Below are positions 25,179 to 33,749 of a DNA stretch of 64,000 nt, piece after piece. The stretch comes from Streptomyces sp. NBC_01497. Its GTDB lineage: Bacteria > Actinomycetota > Actinomycetes > Streptomycetales > Streptomycetaceae. The notes below the pieces were generated by a model. The model was not told where the DNA came from, made no database searches, and was given only the letters and a program-made list of their open reading frames with translations. Location of the stretch: assembly GCF_036250695.1 (NCBI RefSeq), contig NZ_CP109427.1, positions 4,092,001 through 4,156,000 of the forward strand, in the 5' to 3' direction. Within the stretch, counting starts at the first letter, position 1; every line of letters begins with the position of its first letter. A program made the translations under genes and the position numbers.

Positions 25179-26666
25179 TCACAGGGTGCGCAGCAGCACC
25201 GCCGGCCGCTCCACGCAGTCCGCCACGTACCGCAGGAAACCTCCCGCGACACCGCCGTCGCAGACGCGATGGTCGAACGTCAGCGACAGCTGGACCACCT
25301 GACGTATCGCCAGTTCACCCTCGTGCACCCAGGGTTTGGGCACGATCCGGCCGACTCCGAGCATCGCGGCCTCGGGGTGGTTGATGATCGGCGTGGAACC
25401 GTCGACACCGAACACGCCGTAGTTGTTGAGCGTGAAGGTGCCACCCGTCACGTCGGCAGGCGCCAGCGCCCCCTCCCTGGCCCGCTCGGTGAGGCGCGCG
25501 AACTCCTCCGTCAGCGACTCGGCGGAGCGGTGGTGGGCGTCGCGCACGACGGGCACGACGAGGCCCCGGTCGGTCTGCGCGGCGAAGCCGAGATGCACGG
25601 CGGGCAGCCGCACGATCTCCCGGGCCGCCGTGTCCACCGTCGCGTTCAGCTCCGGGAACCGGGCGAGCGCGGCCGTGCAGACGCGGGCGAGCAGCGCGAG
25701 GACGGAGATCTTCGGTCCGCCCGCCGCGTTCATCGCGGCGCGGGCGGCCATCAGTTCCGTCGCGTCGGCGTCCACCCAGCAGGTCGCCTCGGGGATCTCC
25801 TGGCGGCTGCGGGACATCTTGTCCGCGACGGCGCCCCGTACGCCCTTGAGCGGCACCCGGACGGCGCCGTCCGGCGCGGCGGCCGGGGGGGCCGTGGCGG
25901 CGGGAACGGCGGCGGGCGTCGCCACCCGCTCGATCGCCCGTTCCACGTCGGTCCGCAGGATCAGCCCCTGCCGTCCGGACCCGGTCAGCTGCCGCAGGTC
26001 GAGGCCGTGCTGCCGGGCCAGCCGCCGCACGAGCGGCGACACGACGGGCACCGGTCCGGCTGGGACGCTCGCGCTCCCCGCCGGCACGCCGGCGACCGGA
26101 CGGTCCACCGCGGAACCGCCCACGGCCGGGCGGTTCGCCGCCTCACCGTTCGCCGACGGACTCTTCACCCGTACGCCGTCGACCCCGCCCGCCGGGCCGG
26201 CGGGCGTCGCCGAGCCGTTCACGGGAGCGGTCTCCACAAGCAGGACAGGAGCCACCCGGCGGCGGCGCGCGGAGGGCGCGGCCGTGCCGTAACCGACGAG
26301 CACATTGCCCGACGTGTCGCCCTCGGCCGCGCCGGACGCGCCGCCCGCGGACGCGCCGCCCGCGCTCTCGTCCAGGGGTGCCGCACCGGCCACCGGCGCC
26401 TCGCCACCACCCGCCGCGTCCCCGCCGACGGCGACCGTCATCAGGGGCGCCCCGACCGGAAGCTCGGTGCCCTCCTCGCCGAAGCGCGCCGTCACCACCC
26501 CGCCGTACGGGCAGGGCACCTCCACCCGCGCCTTCGCCGTCTCCACTTCGACCACCGGCTGGTCCACGGCGACCACGTCGCCCACCGCCACCAGCCAGCC
26601 CACGATCTCCGCCTCGGTCAGTCCCTCGCCGAGGTCGGGCAGCTTGAACTCCAGCACCTGGGCCAT
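25179..26666 (-). CDS. bkdC1: Branched-chain keto-acid dehydrogenase E2, operon 1
   Basis: Dihydrolipoyl acyltransferase core of a second BCKDH complex. The lipoyl domain covers about residues 3-78 with the lipoyl Lys45 (VETAKARV). A long Ala/Gly/Pro-rich linker, a peripheral subunit-binding segment (VVSPLVRRLARQHGLDLRQL) and the catalytic domain with TFDHRVCDG (His466) follow. It diverges from bkdC2 in linker and subunit-binding regions, so the two E2 cores probably select their own E1. The start codon overlaps the bkdB1 stop (TGATG), with a GGAG ribosome-binding site. Confidence 0.93.
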   Translation of the reverse strand: MAQVLEFKLPDLGEGLTEAEIVGWLVAVGDVVAVDQPVVEVETAKARVEVPCPYGGVVTARFGEEGTELPVGAPLMTVAVGGDAAGGGEAPVAGAAPLDESAGGASAGGASGAAEGDTSGNVLVGYGTAAPSARRRRVAPVLLVETAPVNGSATPAGPAGGVDGVRVKSPSANGEAANRPAVGGSAVDRPVAGVPAGSASVPAGPVPVVSPLVRRLARQHGLDLRQLTGSGRQGLILRTDVERAIERVATPAAVPAATAPPAAAPDGAVRVPLKGVRGAVADKMSRSRQEIPEATCWVDADATELMAARAAMNAAGGPKISVLALLARVCTAALARFPELNATVDTAAREIVRLPAVHLGFAAQTDRGLVVPVVRDAHHRSAESLTEEFARLTERAREGALAPADVTGGTFTLNNYGVFGVDGSTPIINHPEAAMLGVGRIVPKPWVHEGELAIRQVVQLSLTFDHRVCDGGVAGGFLRYVADCVERPAVLLRTL

Positions 26667-27691
26667 CAGTTCTCCGCCTCCCACTGGAGTCGCGCGACCG
26701 CGTCCAGCACCCGGTCCACCCCGGGAAGATGGTGCCTCTCCTGCATCGGCGGCGGATACGGAATATCGAATCCCGCCACCCTCAGCACCGGCGCCTCCAA
26801 ATGGTGGAAGCACCGCTCGGTGACCCGCGCGGCGATCTCGCCCCCGGGGCCGCCGAAGCCGGTCGACTCGTGCACGACGACCGCGCGGCCCGTGCGCCGC
26901 ACCGAGCGCACCACCGTCTCGTCGTCGAAGGGCACCAGCGACCTGAGGTCGACCACCTCCAGGTCCCAGCCCTCGGCTCGGGCCGCCTCAGCCGCCTCCA
27001 GGCAGACCGGCAGGCTCGGCCCGTACGTGATCAGCGTGGCGCTGGAGCCGGGACGCCGCACCACGGCCCGGCCGACGGGCTCCACCGCGGCGGGGGCCTC
27101 GGGTGACCACGGCGACTTCGACCAGTACAGCCGCTTCGGCTCCAGGAAGACCACCGGGTCGTCCGAGGCGATCGAGGCCCGCAGCAGGCCGTAGGCGTCC
27201 TCCACGGTCGCCGGGGTCACCACGTGCAACCCCGGCGTGGCCATGTAGTAGGCCTCCGACGAGTCGCTGTGGTGCTCGACGCCGCCGATGCCGCCGCCGT
27301 AGGGGATGCGCACCGTCAGCGGCATGGGCATCGCGCCGCCCGTGCGGTTGCGCATCTTCGCGACATGGCTCACGAGCTGTTCGAACGAGGGGTAGGCGAA
27401 GGCGTCGAACTGCATCTCCACCACGGGCCGCAGGCCGTACATGGCCATGCCGACGGCCGTGCCGAGGATGCCGGCCTCCGCGAGCGGGGTGTCCGTGCAG
27501 CGGTCGTCGCCGAACTCCGCGGCCAGGCCGTCCGTGACCCGGAAGACGCCGCCGAGTGTGCCGACGTCCTCGCCGAGCACGTGGACCGAGGGGTCTTCGG
27601 CCATCGCGTCGCGCAGGGCGCGCTGCAGCGCCTGCGCCATCGTCGCGGGCTTGGCGGCCCGCGCCGCCGGTCCTGTCGCGAGCGTGGTCAT
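26666..27691 (-). CDS. bkdB1: Branched-chain keto-acid dehydrogenase E1 beta subunit, operon 1
   Basis: Transketolase-fold beta subunit of E1. VLGEDVGTLGGVFRVT lies near residue 38, TPLAEAGILGTAVGMAMYGLRPVVE near 70, and the C-terminal domain follows from about 210. The ATG at 27691 follows AGGAGG by 6 nt and overlaps the bkdA1 stop (ATGA). The start gives 341 residues with a short Ala-rich lead (MTTLATGPAARAAKPATM) not present in bkdB2. Confidence 0.94.
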   Translation of the reverse strand: MTTLATGPAARAAKPATMAQALQRALRDAMAEDPSVHVLGEDVGTLGGVFRVTDGLAAEFGDDRCTDTPLAEAGILGTAVGMAMYGLRPVVEMQFDAFAYPSFEQLVSHVAKMRNRTGGAMPMPLTVRIPYGGGIGGVEHHSDSSEAYYMATPGLHVVTPATVEDAYGLLRASIASDDPVVFLEPKRLYWSKSPWSPEAPAAVEPVGRAVVRRPGSSATLITYGPSLPVCLEAAEAARAEGWDLEVVDLRSLVPFDDETVVRSVRRTGRAVVVHESTGFGGPGGEIAARVTERCFHHLEAPVLRVAGFDIPYPPPMQERHHLPGVDRVLDAVARLQWEAEN

Positions 27692-28890
27692 CGCGCCTCC
27701 TCCTGCCCCGGCGCACCGGCCGCCGCGTCCAGTTCCGCACGCAGCCGCGCGGCCTGCTCCTCCAGCTGGCTCGTGCGCTCCGCGTACACCTGGCCGAACA
27801 GGTCCATCGGGTCGAGTACCGGCTCCGCGTTCATCCGCTCGCGCAGCCGGGCTGCCATCTCCTCGGCGTCCCGAGCGACGCGGGCCACCTCGTCGTCGTC
27901 CAGCAGGCCCCGGCCCCGCAGGGCGCCCTCCAGCAGCCGCACCGGGTCGTACGCGCGCCACGCCGCGACCTCGTCGTCGTCGCGGTACCGCGTCGCGTCG
28001 TCCGCGTTCGTATGCGCCTCGACCCGGTAGGTGACGGCCTCCACCAGCGTCGGTCCGCCGCCGCCACGGGCACGGTCCACCGCCTCGGTGAGCACCGTGT
28101 GGACGGCCGCGACGTCATTGCCGTCGACCAGCCGGCCCGGCATGCCGTACCCGACGGCCTTGTGCGCCAGGGTCGGCGCGGCACTCTGCTTCGAGAGCGG
28201 GACGGAGATCGCGAAGCCGTTGTTCTGCACGAGGAAGACCACGGGTGCCTGCCAGACGGCCGCGAAGTTCATCGCCTCGTGGAAGTCACCCTCGCTCGTG
28301 CCCCCGTCGCCGACCAGGGCCAGCGCGACCACGTCGTCGCCCTTGAGCCGGGCCGCGTGCGCGAGGCCCACGGCGTGCGGCAGCTGGGTCGCCAGCGGGG
28401 TGGACAGCGGGGCGACGCGGTGCCGGTACGGGTCGTAGCCGGTGTGCCGGTCGCCGCGCAGCAGTGTCAGGGCCTCGACCGGGTCGACGCCGCGCGCGAC
28501 CACGGCGAGCGAGTCGCGGTAGCTGGGGAACAGCCAGTCCCGCTCGGCGAGAACGGCCGCGGCGGCGACCTCGCACGCCTCCTGACCCGTGCTCGACGGG
28601 TAGACCGCGAGCCTGCCCTGCCGGGTCAGGGCCGTCGCCTGCGTGTTGAACCTGCGGCCGCGCACCAGTTCCGCGTAGAGGCGCAGCAGCAGTGCGGGGT
28701 CGGCGGCGGCCTCGGCACGCGTGCCCAGCACGCGGAACGGCCGCTCGTCGGGAAGGAGTGGCGTGGGATCCGTACGGACCCGCCAGGCGGGAGCGACGGG
28801 GCCGGCAGCGTCGGAGGCGCGGTCGGCGCCCCCCGAAGGGGCCCGGGTCTTCCCTGCGGGGTCCCGGACCGGCGTACTGCTCTTCTTCAC
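27688..28890 (-). CDS. bkdA1: Branched-chain keto-acid dehydrogenase E1 alpha subunit, operon 1
   Basis: Alpha subunit of the second E1, 400 residues. TPP motif GDGGTSEGDFHEA starts near residue 193, with QNNGFAI about 28 residues later. The N-terminal lead of about 50 residues is moderate, in contrast to the long basic extension of bkdA2. The GTG at 28890 has GGAGGGG about 5 nt upstream. First gene of the A1-B1-C1 operon, divergent from the Lrp-type regulator gene bkdR. In Streptomyces these genes degrade valine, leucine and isoleucine keto acids and feed branched starter units to fatty acids and polyketides. Confidence 0.94.
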   Translation of the reverse strand: MKKSSTPVRDPAGKTRAPSGGADRASDAAGPVAPAWRVRTDPTPLLPDERPFRVLGTRAEAAADPALLLRLYAELVRGRRFNTQATALTRQGRLAVYPSSTGQEACEVAAAAVLAERDWLFPSYRDSLAVVARGVDPVEALTLLRGDRHTGYDPYRHRVAPLSTPLATQLPHAVGLAHAARLKGDDVVALALVGDGGTSEGDFHEAMNFAAVWQAPVVFLVQNNGFAISVPLSKQSAAPTLAHKAVGYGMPGRLVDGNDVAAVHTVLTEAVDRARGGGGPTLVEAVTYRVEAHTNADDATRYRDDDEVAAWRAYDPVRLLEGALRGRGLLDDDEVARVARDAEEMAARLRERMNAEPVLDPMDLFGQVYAERTSQLEEQAARLRAELDAAAGAPGQEEAR

Positions 28891-28967
28891 GCGTGCCCCT
28901 CCTCGTGGAACTCGTGCCCGTACAGGTCACGGCGGCGGACGGCGGAGCGCCGGTGTGTGGCTACTCT

Positions 28968-28987
28968 CACCTACCGATTGTTCGGTC
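28968..28987. promoter_or_regulatory. Candidate TetR operator, bkdA1/bkdR region
   Basis: A 20-bp element with core ACCGA-TTGT-TCGGT. It matches 16 of 20 positions of the operator at 31914-31933 and shares the same inverted-repeat core. It lies between the divergent bkdA1 and bkdR genes, 78 nt from the bkdA1 start. Confidence 0.5.
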
Positions 28988-29020
28988 GTCGGCGCACTTT
29001 GGCTACATGTGGCGCCATCC

Positions 29021-29029
29021 TGTGGACAA
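29021..29029 (-). promoter_or_regulatory. DnaA-box 9-mer
   Basis: TGTGGACAA on the plus strand, so TTGTCCACA on the minus strand, a perfect Streptomyces DnaA box (TTRTCCACA). It lies upstream of bkdR, 33 nt from the TetR-like operator. Confidence 0.6.
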
Positions 29030-29087
29030 ACGGTTCAGCAGGATCTGTGATGGAAGCAGGTCGTCCACGCGGTGGAGGCGGGAAGGC

Positions 29088-29606
29088 ATGGGGACTGAAC
29101 AAATGGCCGACGAGTCCGGCCACCGACCGGAGGAGCACGGTGCGGCCGCCCGGCCGCTCGACACCGTGGACCGCGCGATCCTGCGCATCCTCCAGGCGGA
29201 CGGCCGCGCGTCGGTCCGCTCCGTGGCCGAACGGGTGCACGTCTCGCGGGCCAACGCCTACGCGCGCATCAACCGGCTGGTCGAGGACGGCGTGATCCGG
29301 GGCTTCACGGCCAGCGTCGACCACGAGCGGGCCGGCCAGGGGACCTCCGCCTACATCACCCTGAAGATCGTGCAGAACTCCTGGCGGACGGTGCGGGGCC
29401 GGCTGGAGGAGCTGCCGGGGGCCGCGCACATCGCGCTGGTCGGCGGCGACTTCGACGTCCTGCTGCTGGTGCACACGCCGGACAACAGGACGCTGCGGGA
29501 GGTGGTGCTGACCCGGCTCCAGGACATCCCCGAGGTGCTCTCGACCCGCACCCTGCTGGTGTTCGAGGAGACCGACCTCAGCCCGCGTACGCCCGAGCCG
29601 GAATGA
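29088..29606 (+). CDS. bkdR: Lrp/AsnC-family regulator BkdR
   Basis: Feast-famine regulator of 172 residues. The N-terminal AsnC helix-turn-helix spans about residues 20-70 (LDTVDRAILRILQADGRASVRSVAERVHVSRANAYARINRL) and the RAM ligand-binding domain about 85-165 (AYITLKIVQ, then GDFDVLLLVHTPD). The ATG at 29088 follows GGAGGCGGGAAGG. Its divergent position beside bkdA1 matches the known BkdR arrangement, where branched-chain amino acids modulate DNA binding to control the bkd operon. The regulated promoter would be the shared 197-base spacer. Confidence 0.9.
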   Translation: MGTEQMADESGHRPEEHGAAARPLDTVDRAILRILQADGRASVRSVAERVHVSRANAYARINRLVEDGVIRGFTASVDHERAGQGTSAYITLKIVQNSWRTVRGRLEELPGAAHIALVGGDFDVLLLVHTPDNRTLREVVLTRLQDIPEVLSTRTLLVFEETDLSPRTPEPE

Positions 29607-29712
29607 CGAACGGGAGCGAAGCCGTCCCCGTGATCCCGCGGTGCACGGGACCTGCGGGCCCGACCGTTCCGGCCGCCGGAGCACCCCTCGTAGCGCCCCT
29701 CGTACCCGCGTG

Positions 29713-30315
29713 TCAGCCCTGGCGTCCCTCGGCGCGCAGGCCGTCGAAGGCGAGCCGGACGACCGCGTCCGCGACCTGCGCGCGGTCGTAGCCGCCCCCG
29801 GCCTGCGGCCGGTACCACTCCACGAGCGAGTTCACCATGCCGAACACCAGGCGGGTCGCGAGCCGGGTGTCCACGTCGGCCCGCAGGTCGCCGTCGGCGA
29901 CCGCCGCCTTCAGCAGTTCGGCGACCCGCTGGTCGAACTCACGGCGCCGCTCCATCGCCCACCGCTCGGTCCGGGTGTTGCCCCTGACCCGCAGCAGCAG
30001 CGTCACGTACGGCAGCTCGGCCGTCAGCACCTCGACCATGCGGCGCGTCACGTGCTCGACGCGTGCGAGCGCCGTGCCGCGCGTCGCGCCCGGTTCGTCG
30101 AGGATGCCGAACAGTCCGTCGAGCGCCCGACTGACGGCACGCCGCAGCAGCTCCTCCTTGCCGACGACGTGGTGGTAGATCGACGACTTGGAAATGCCGG
30201 CCGCCTTGGAGAGGTGCTCCATCGACGTGCCGTCGTAGCCGCGCTCGTTGAAGACGGTGACCGCGACGGACAGCAGCGTCTCGGGCGTGTACGTGTCCCG
30301 CCTGGGCGTGCTCAT
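29713..30315 (-). CDS. TetR-family regulator, candidate PaaR
   Basis: TetR-type repressor of 200 residues: helix-turn-helix about residues 8-55 (TPETLLSVAVTVFNERGYDGTSMEHLSKAAGISKSSIYHHVVGKEELL) and a C-terminal ligand-binding bundle. The ATG at 30315 overlaps the stop of the paaH-like gene, so the regulator is cotranscribed with a gene it probably controls. Near-identical 20-bp inverted repeats at 31914 and 36900 in the two paa promoter regions are its likely operators, with phenylacetyl-CoA or a related CoA ester as inducer, as known for PaaR regulators. The ligand is inferred. Confidence 0.85.
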   Translation of the reverse strand: MSTPRRDTYTPETLLSVAVTVFNERGYDGTSMEHLSKAAGISKSSIYHHVVGKEELLRRAVSRALDGLFGILDEPGATRGTALARVEHVTRRMVEVLTAELPYVTLLLRVRGNTRTERWAMERRREFDQRVAELLKAAVADGDLRADVDTRLATRLVFGMVNSLVEWYRPQAGGGYDRAQVADAVVRLAFDGLRAEGRQG

Positions 30316-31865
30316 CGGCCGGGCTCCTCGGCGGCGGCGTACCGCGTCAGCGCCCGGGAAGGCGCGTAACGCCCGGCCGGGTACTCCGTGTTCAACTCGT
30401 CGAGCACCTGGAACACCCGTGCCCCGCCCACGTGGCGCAGCCATTCGCCGGGTCCCGCCGGGTAGTTCACGCCGAGCTTCATGGCGGTGTCGATGTCGTC
30501 GGCGCTCGCGACGCCCCGCGCCCCGGCGTCCAGGGCCAGGTCCACGAGCATGGCGACCGTCCTCGCGACGATCATCCCCGGGATGTCTCCGATGACGGAG
30601 ACCTTTTTGCCCGCGCCTTGGAAGAGGCCGACCGCGGCGGTCACGTCGGCCGGGTCCGCGTCGGCGGACGGGGCCAGCGCCACGCGCGTACAGGAGCGGT
30701 AGTCGAGAGCCAGGTCGAAAGCGATGCTCGGCCCGCTGCGGGCCTCCGAGGGACCGCCGTCCGCGAGTATCAGGCGGGCACCGCCGGGGAGCCCGAAGAA
30801 ACCCCAGGGCCCGTCGTCCTCACCCTCGGCGCCACCCTCGCCGCGGCCCGCCTCGCCCGGCTCCACGGCCCGCACGCTGACGCCCGCTTCCTCGAAGAGG
30901 CCGGGCAGGACGGCCGCGGGCCCCAGGTCCCCGGTGACGGTGATCTCCCCCGGCGCCGCGCACGGCGCCTCGGTGCGCGGCTCCGGCTTCTGCGCGCCCT
31001 GCCCGTACGGGAACCAGCCGTGACCCGACTTGCGGCCGAGCCGGCCTGCCTGCACCAGCCGGTGCTGGGCGAGGGACGGAGTGAACTTCGGGTCGCCGAA
31101 GAAGGCGTCCCAGACGGACCGGGTCACCGCCTCGTTGACGTCCTGGCCGATCAGGTCGGTCAGTTCGAACGGGCCCATCCGGAAGCCGCCGGACTCGCGC
31201 AGCACCGCGTCGATGGTCGCGGGGTCGGCCGCGCGCTCCTCGTACACGCGCAGGGCCTCCGCGTAGAACGGGCGGGCGACGCGGTTCACGATGAAGCCCG
31301 GGGTGTCCGCGCAGCGCACCGGCGTCTTGCCCCAGGCGCGCGCGGTCTCGTACGCGAGGTCCGCGGCGGCCCGGTCCGTGGCGAAGCCGCTGACGACCTC
31401 GACCAGCGGGAGCAGCGGCGCGGGGTTGAAGAAGTGCAGTCCGACGAAGCGGCCGGGCACGCGCAGCGCACCGGCGATCTCCGTCACGGACAGGGAGGAG
31501 GTGTTGGTGGCGAGCAGGCAGTCGTCCGCCACGAGCTTCTCCAGCCCGGCGAACAGCTCCCGCTTGACCGCCACGTCCTCCAGGACCGCCTCCACGACCA
31601 GAGCGCTGTCCGCGAGGCCCCCGAGGTCGTCGACCGCCGTGAGCCGGCCGGCCGCCGCGTCCCGCTCCCCCGCGGTCAGCCTGCCCTTCTCCACCAACCG
31701 GTCGAGGCGCGCGAGAATCCCGCCGACCGCCTCCCGGGCGCGGCCGGGCGCCGCGTCGTGGAGACGTACGGGGTGGCCACCGACCAGGGCGACCTGGGCT
31801 ATGCCCTGGCCCATGGTGCCGGTGCCGACGACCCCGACGGGACGGCTGAACGCGAGTGCTGCCAT
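30312..31865 (-). CDS. paaH: 3-hydroxyacyl-CoA dehydrogenase, PaaH type, with a second C-terminal dehydrogenase domain
   Basis: NAD-dependent oxidation of 3-hydroxyadipyl-CoA (or 3-hydroxybutyryl-CoA). The Rossmann motif is GVVGTGTMGQGIAQVALVGGH at the N-terminus; the 3HCDH N domain runs to about residue 190 and the first C-terminal domain to about 290 (TPGFIVNRVARPFYAEALRVYEE). A less conserved middle follows, then a second 3HCDH C domain (about 420-510: IPGMIVARTVAMLVDLALDAG and GVNYPAGPGEWL). The 517-residue two-C-domain form is typical of actinobacterial PaaH. The ATG at 31865 is preferred over the GTG at 31871 because GGAGG is 9 nt away. It is followed by tetR with a 4-bp overlap. Confidence 0.9.
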   Translation of the reverse strand: MAALAFSRPVGVVGTGTMGQGIAQVALVGGHPVRLHDAAPGRAREAVGGILARLDRLVEKGRLTAGERDAAAGRLTAVDDLGGLADSALVVEAVLEDVAVKRELFAGLEKLVADDCLLATNTSSLSVTEIAGALRVPGRFVGLHFFNPAPLLPLVEVVSGFATDRAAADLAYETARAWGKTPVRCADTPGFIVNRVARPFYAEALRVYEERAADPATIDAVLRESGGFRMGPFELTDLIGQDVNEAVTRSVWDAFFGDPKFTPSLAQHRLVQAGRLGRKSGHGWFPYGQGAQKPEPRTEAPCAAPGEITVTGDLGPAAVLPGLFEEAGVSVRAVEPGEAGRGEGGAEGEDDGPWGFFGLPGGARLILADGGPSEARSGPSIAFDLALDYRSCTRVALAPSADADPADVTAAVGLFQGAGKKVSVIGDIPGMIVARTVAMLVDLALDAGARGVASADDIDTAMKLGVNYPAGPGEWLRHVGGARVFQVLDELNTEYPAGRYAPSRALTRYAAAEEPGR

Positions 31866-31885
31866 GGACACAATCCTCCCAGGGG

Positions 31886-31894
31886 TTGTCCACA
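31886..31894 (+). promoter_or_regulatory. DnaA-box 9-mer
   Basis: TTGTCCACA, a perfect Streptomyces DnaA box, in the divergent paaH/paaN promoter region 21 nt upstream of the paaH start and 19 nt from the operator. Confidence 0.6.
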
Positions 31895-31913
31895 GATCTT
31901 CTCGGCCCTGTTG

Positions 31914-31933
31914 AACCGACCGATCGTTCGGTT
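31914..31933. promoter_or_regulatory. TetR operator, paaH/paaN region
   Basis: AACCGACCGATCGTTCGGTT, a 20-bp near-palindrome (one mismatch per arm) centred between the divergent paaH and paaN genes. Its reverse complement matches 19 of 20 bases of the element before paaA at 36900-36919. It is the likely binding site of the TetR regulator encoded at 29.7-30.3 kb. Confidence 0.8.
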
Positions 31934-32018
31934 ACTGTAACCCTGTCCGTGCACATGTGTCCCGGGCTTCGCGCGGACCGTCCGCCCACCCCGGCTCGAT
32001 GAGGAGTTGGTCCCCACC

Positions 32019-33713
32019 ATGACCGCGCAGCTCAGCGTCCAGAAGCTTGCCGAGACCCGCAGGGCCACGCTCGACCAGGCGCTCGACGCGATCCGCACCC
32101 GCGCCTACTTCTCGCCGCACCCCGAGCACCCGAAGGCGTACGGCGAGACGGGTCCGGCCGACGGACTCGCCGCCTTCGAGGCCCTGCGGGGCAACCGCTT
32201 CGCACTCGACCAGCCCGGCAGCGACGGCTGGACGGGCGCGGAGACGTCACCGTACGGTCCGGCGCTCGGCATCGAGTACCCGCATGCCGACATCGACGCG
32301 CTGCTGCCCGCCATGCGCGCGGCCATGCCCGCCTGGCGTCTGGCGGGCCCCGAGACGCGGGCGCTGGTGTGCCTGGAGATCCTCGCGCGGATCTCCGCGC
32401 GTACGCACGAGTTCGCGCACGCGGTGATGCACACGAGCGGGCAGGCGTTCGTGATGGCGCTCCAGGCGGGCGGGGCCAACGCGCAGGACCGGGGCCTGGA
32501 GGCCGTGGCGTACGCGTACGCCGAGCAGACGCGCACCCCGGCCGAGGCCCGGTGGTCCAAGCCGCAGGGCAAGCGGGATCCGCTGGAGATGCGCAAGACG
32601 TTCACACCGGTGCCGCGCGGCATCGCTCTGCTGGTCGGCTGCAACACCTTCCCGACGTGGAACGGCTACCCCGGCCTCTTCGCGTCGCTGGCCACCGGCA
32701 ATCCGGTGCTGGTCAAGCCGCACCCGCGCGCGGTGCTGCCGCTCGCGCTGACCGTGCGCGTCGCGCGCGAGGTGCTGGCCGAGACCGGCTTCGACCCGAA
32801 CCTGGTGGCGCTCGCGGTGGAGCGGCCCGGCGAGGGAGTGGCCAAGGACCTCGCCGTCCGCCCCGAGATCCGGATCATCGACTACACCGGCTCGACGGCC
32901 TTCGGCGACTGGCTGGAGACACACGCGCGGCAGGCGCAGGTCTACACGGAGAAGGCCGGCGTGAACACCGTCGTGATCGACTCCACCGACGACTACCGGG
33001 GCATGCTCGGCAACCTCGCCTTCTCCCTGTCGCTGTACAGCGGGCAGATGTGCACCACCCCGCAGAACCTGCTGATCCCGCGCGACGGCATCGACACCGA
33101 TGCCGGACACCAGTCCTACGACGAGGTCGTGGCGGGCATCGCGGGCGCCGTGGACAAGCTCCTCGGTGACGACGCGCGGGCGAGCGCCCTGCTCGGCGCG
33201 CTCGTCAACCCGGACGTGAAGTCCCGTCTGGAGGCGGCGGCGGAGCTGGGCGAGGTCGCGCTCGCCTCGCGCGAGGTGGCGAACCCGGAGTTCCCCGACG
33301 CGGTGGTCCGTACGCCGCTGATCGTCAAAGCCGACGGCGCCCGGGCGAGCTGGGAGGGGACGGCCGAGGTGCCGTACCTCGCCGAGTGCTTCGGACCGGT
33401 GTCGTTCGCCGTCGCCGTCGACTCGACGCAGGACGCGGTCGAGCTGCTGCGGCGCACGGTCCGCGAGAAGGGGGCGATGACGGTCGGCGCGTACACGACG
33501 TCGGCCGACGTCGAGGCGGCCGTCGAGGAGGTCTGCCTGGAGGAGTCGGCGCAGTTGTCGCTGAATCTGACGGGCGGCGTCTTCGTGAACCAGACGGCGG
33601 CCTTCTCCGACTTCCACGGATCGGGCGGCAACCCCGCGGCCAACGCGGCCCTGTGCGACGCGGCGTTCGTGGCGAACCGCTTCCGCACGATCGAGGTGCG
33701 CCGCCCCGCCTGA
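32019..33713 (+). CDS. paaN: Phenylacetic acid degradation protein PaaN (aldehyde dehydrogenase)
   Basis: Aldehyde dehydrogenase-superfamily enzyme of the PaaN type, linked to ring-opening steps of phenylacetate breakdown. It is 564 residues, with the unusual N-terminal region of PaaN (ATLDQALDAIRTRAYFSPHPEHP), substrate/cofactor segments PVPRGIALLVGCNTFPTWNGYP and NPVLVKPHPRAVLPLALTVRVA, TGSTAFGDWLE, and the catalytic Cys in SLYSGQMCTTPQN. Unlike bifunctional PaaZ it has no fused hydratase domain. The ATG at 32019 is chosen, with GAGGAG 12 nt upstream; an in-frame TTG directly after GAGGAG is less likely. It is divergent from paaH, with a TetR operator between them. Confidence 0.9.
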   Translation: MTAQLSVQKLAETRRATLDQALDAIRTRAYFSPHPEHPKAYGETGPADGLAAFEALRGNRFALDQPGSDGWTGAETSPYGPALGIEYPHADIDALLPAMRAAMPAWRLAGPETRALVCLEILARISARTHEFAHAVMHTSGQAFVMALQAGGANAQDRGLEAVAYAYAEQTRTPAEARWSKPQGKRDPLEMRKTFTPVPRGIALLVGCNTFPTWNGYPGLFASLATGNPVLVKPHPRAVLPLALTVRVAREVLAETGFDPNLVALAVERPGEGVAKDLAVRPEIRIIDYTGSTAFGDWLETHARQAQVYTEKAGVNTVVIDSTDDYRGMLGNLAFSLSLYSGQMCTTPQNLLIPRDGIDTDAGHQSYDEVVAGIAGAVDKLLGDDARASALLGALVNPDVKSRLEAAAELGEVALASREVANPEFPDAVVRTPLIVKADGARASWEGTAEVPYLAECFGPVSFAVAVDSTQDAVELLRRTVREKGAMTVGAYTTSADVEAAVEEVCLEESAQLSLNLTGGVFVNQTAAFSDFHGSGGNPAANAALCDAAFVANRFRTIEVRRPA

Positions 33714-33723
33714 CGCCCGGGTC

Positions 33724-33749
33724 CCGGCCCCCGCAGGTCAGGGGGCCGG
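33724..33749. terminator. Bidirectional terminator between paaN and the SpoU methyltransferase gene
   Basis: Perfect 9-bp stem CCGGCCCCC/GGGGGCCGG with an 8-nt loop, 10 nt after the paaN stop. The stop codon of the convergent methyltransferase gene (33738-33740) falls in the loop, so the hairpin is partly inside that gene. Confidence 0.7.
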
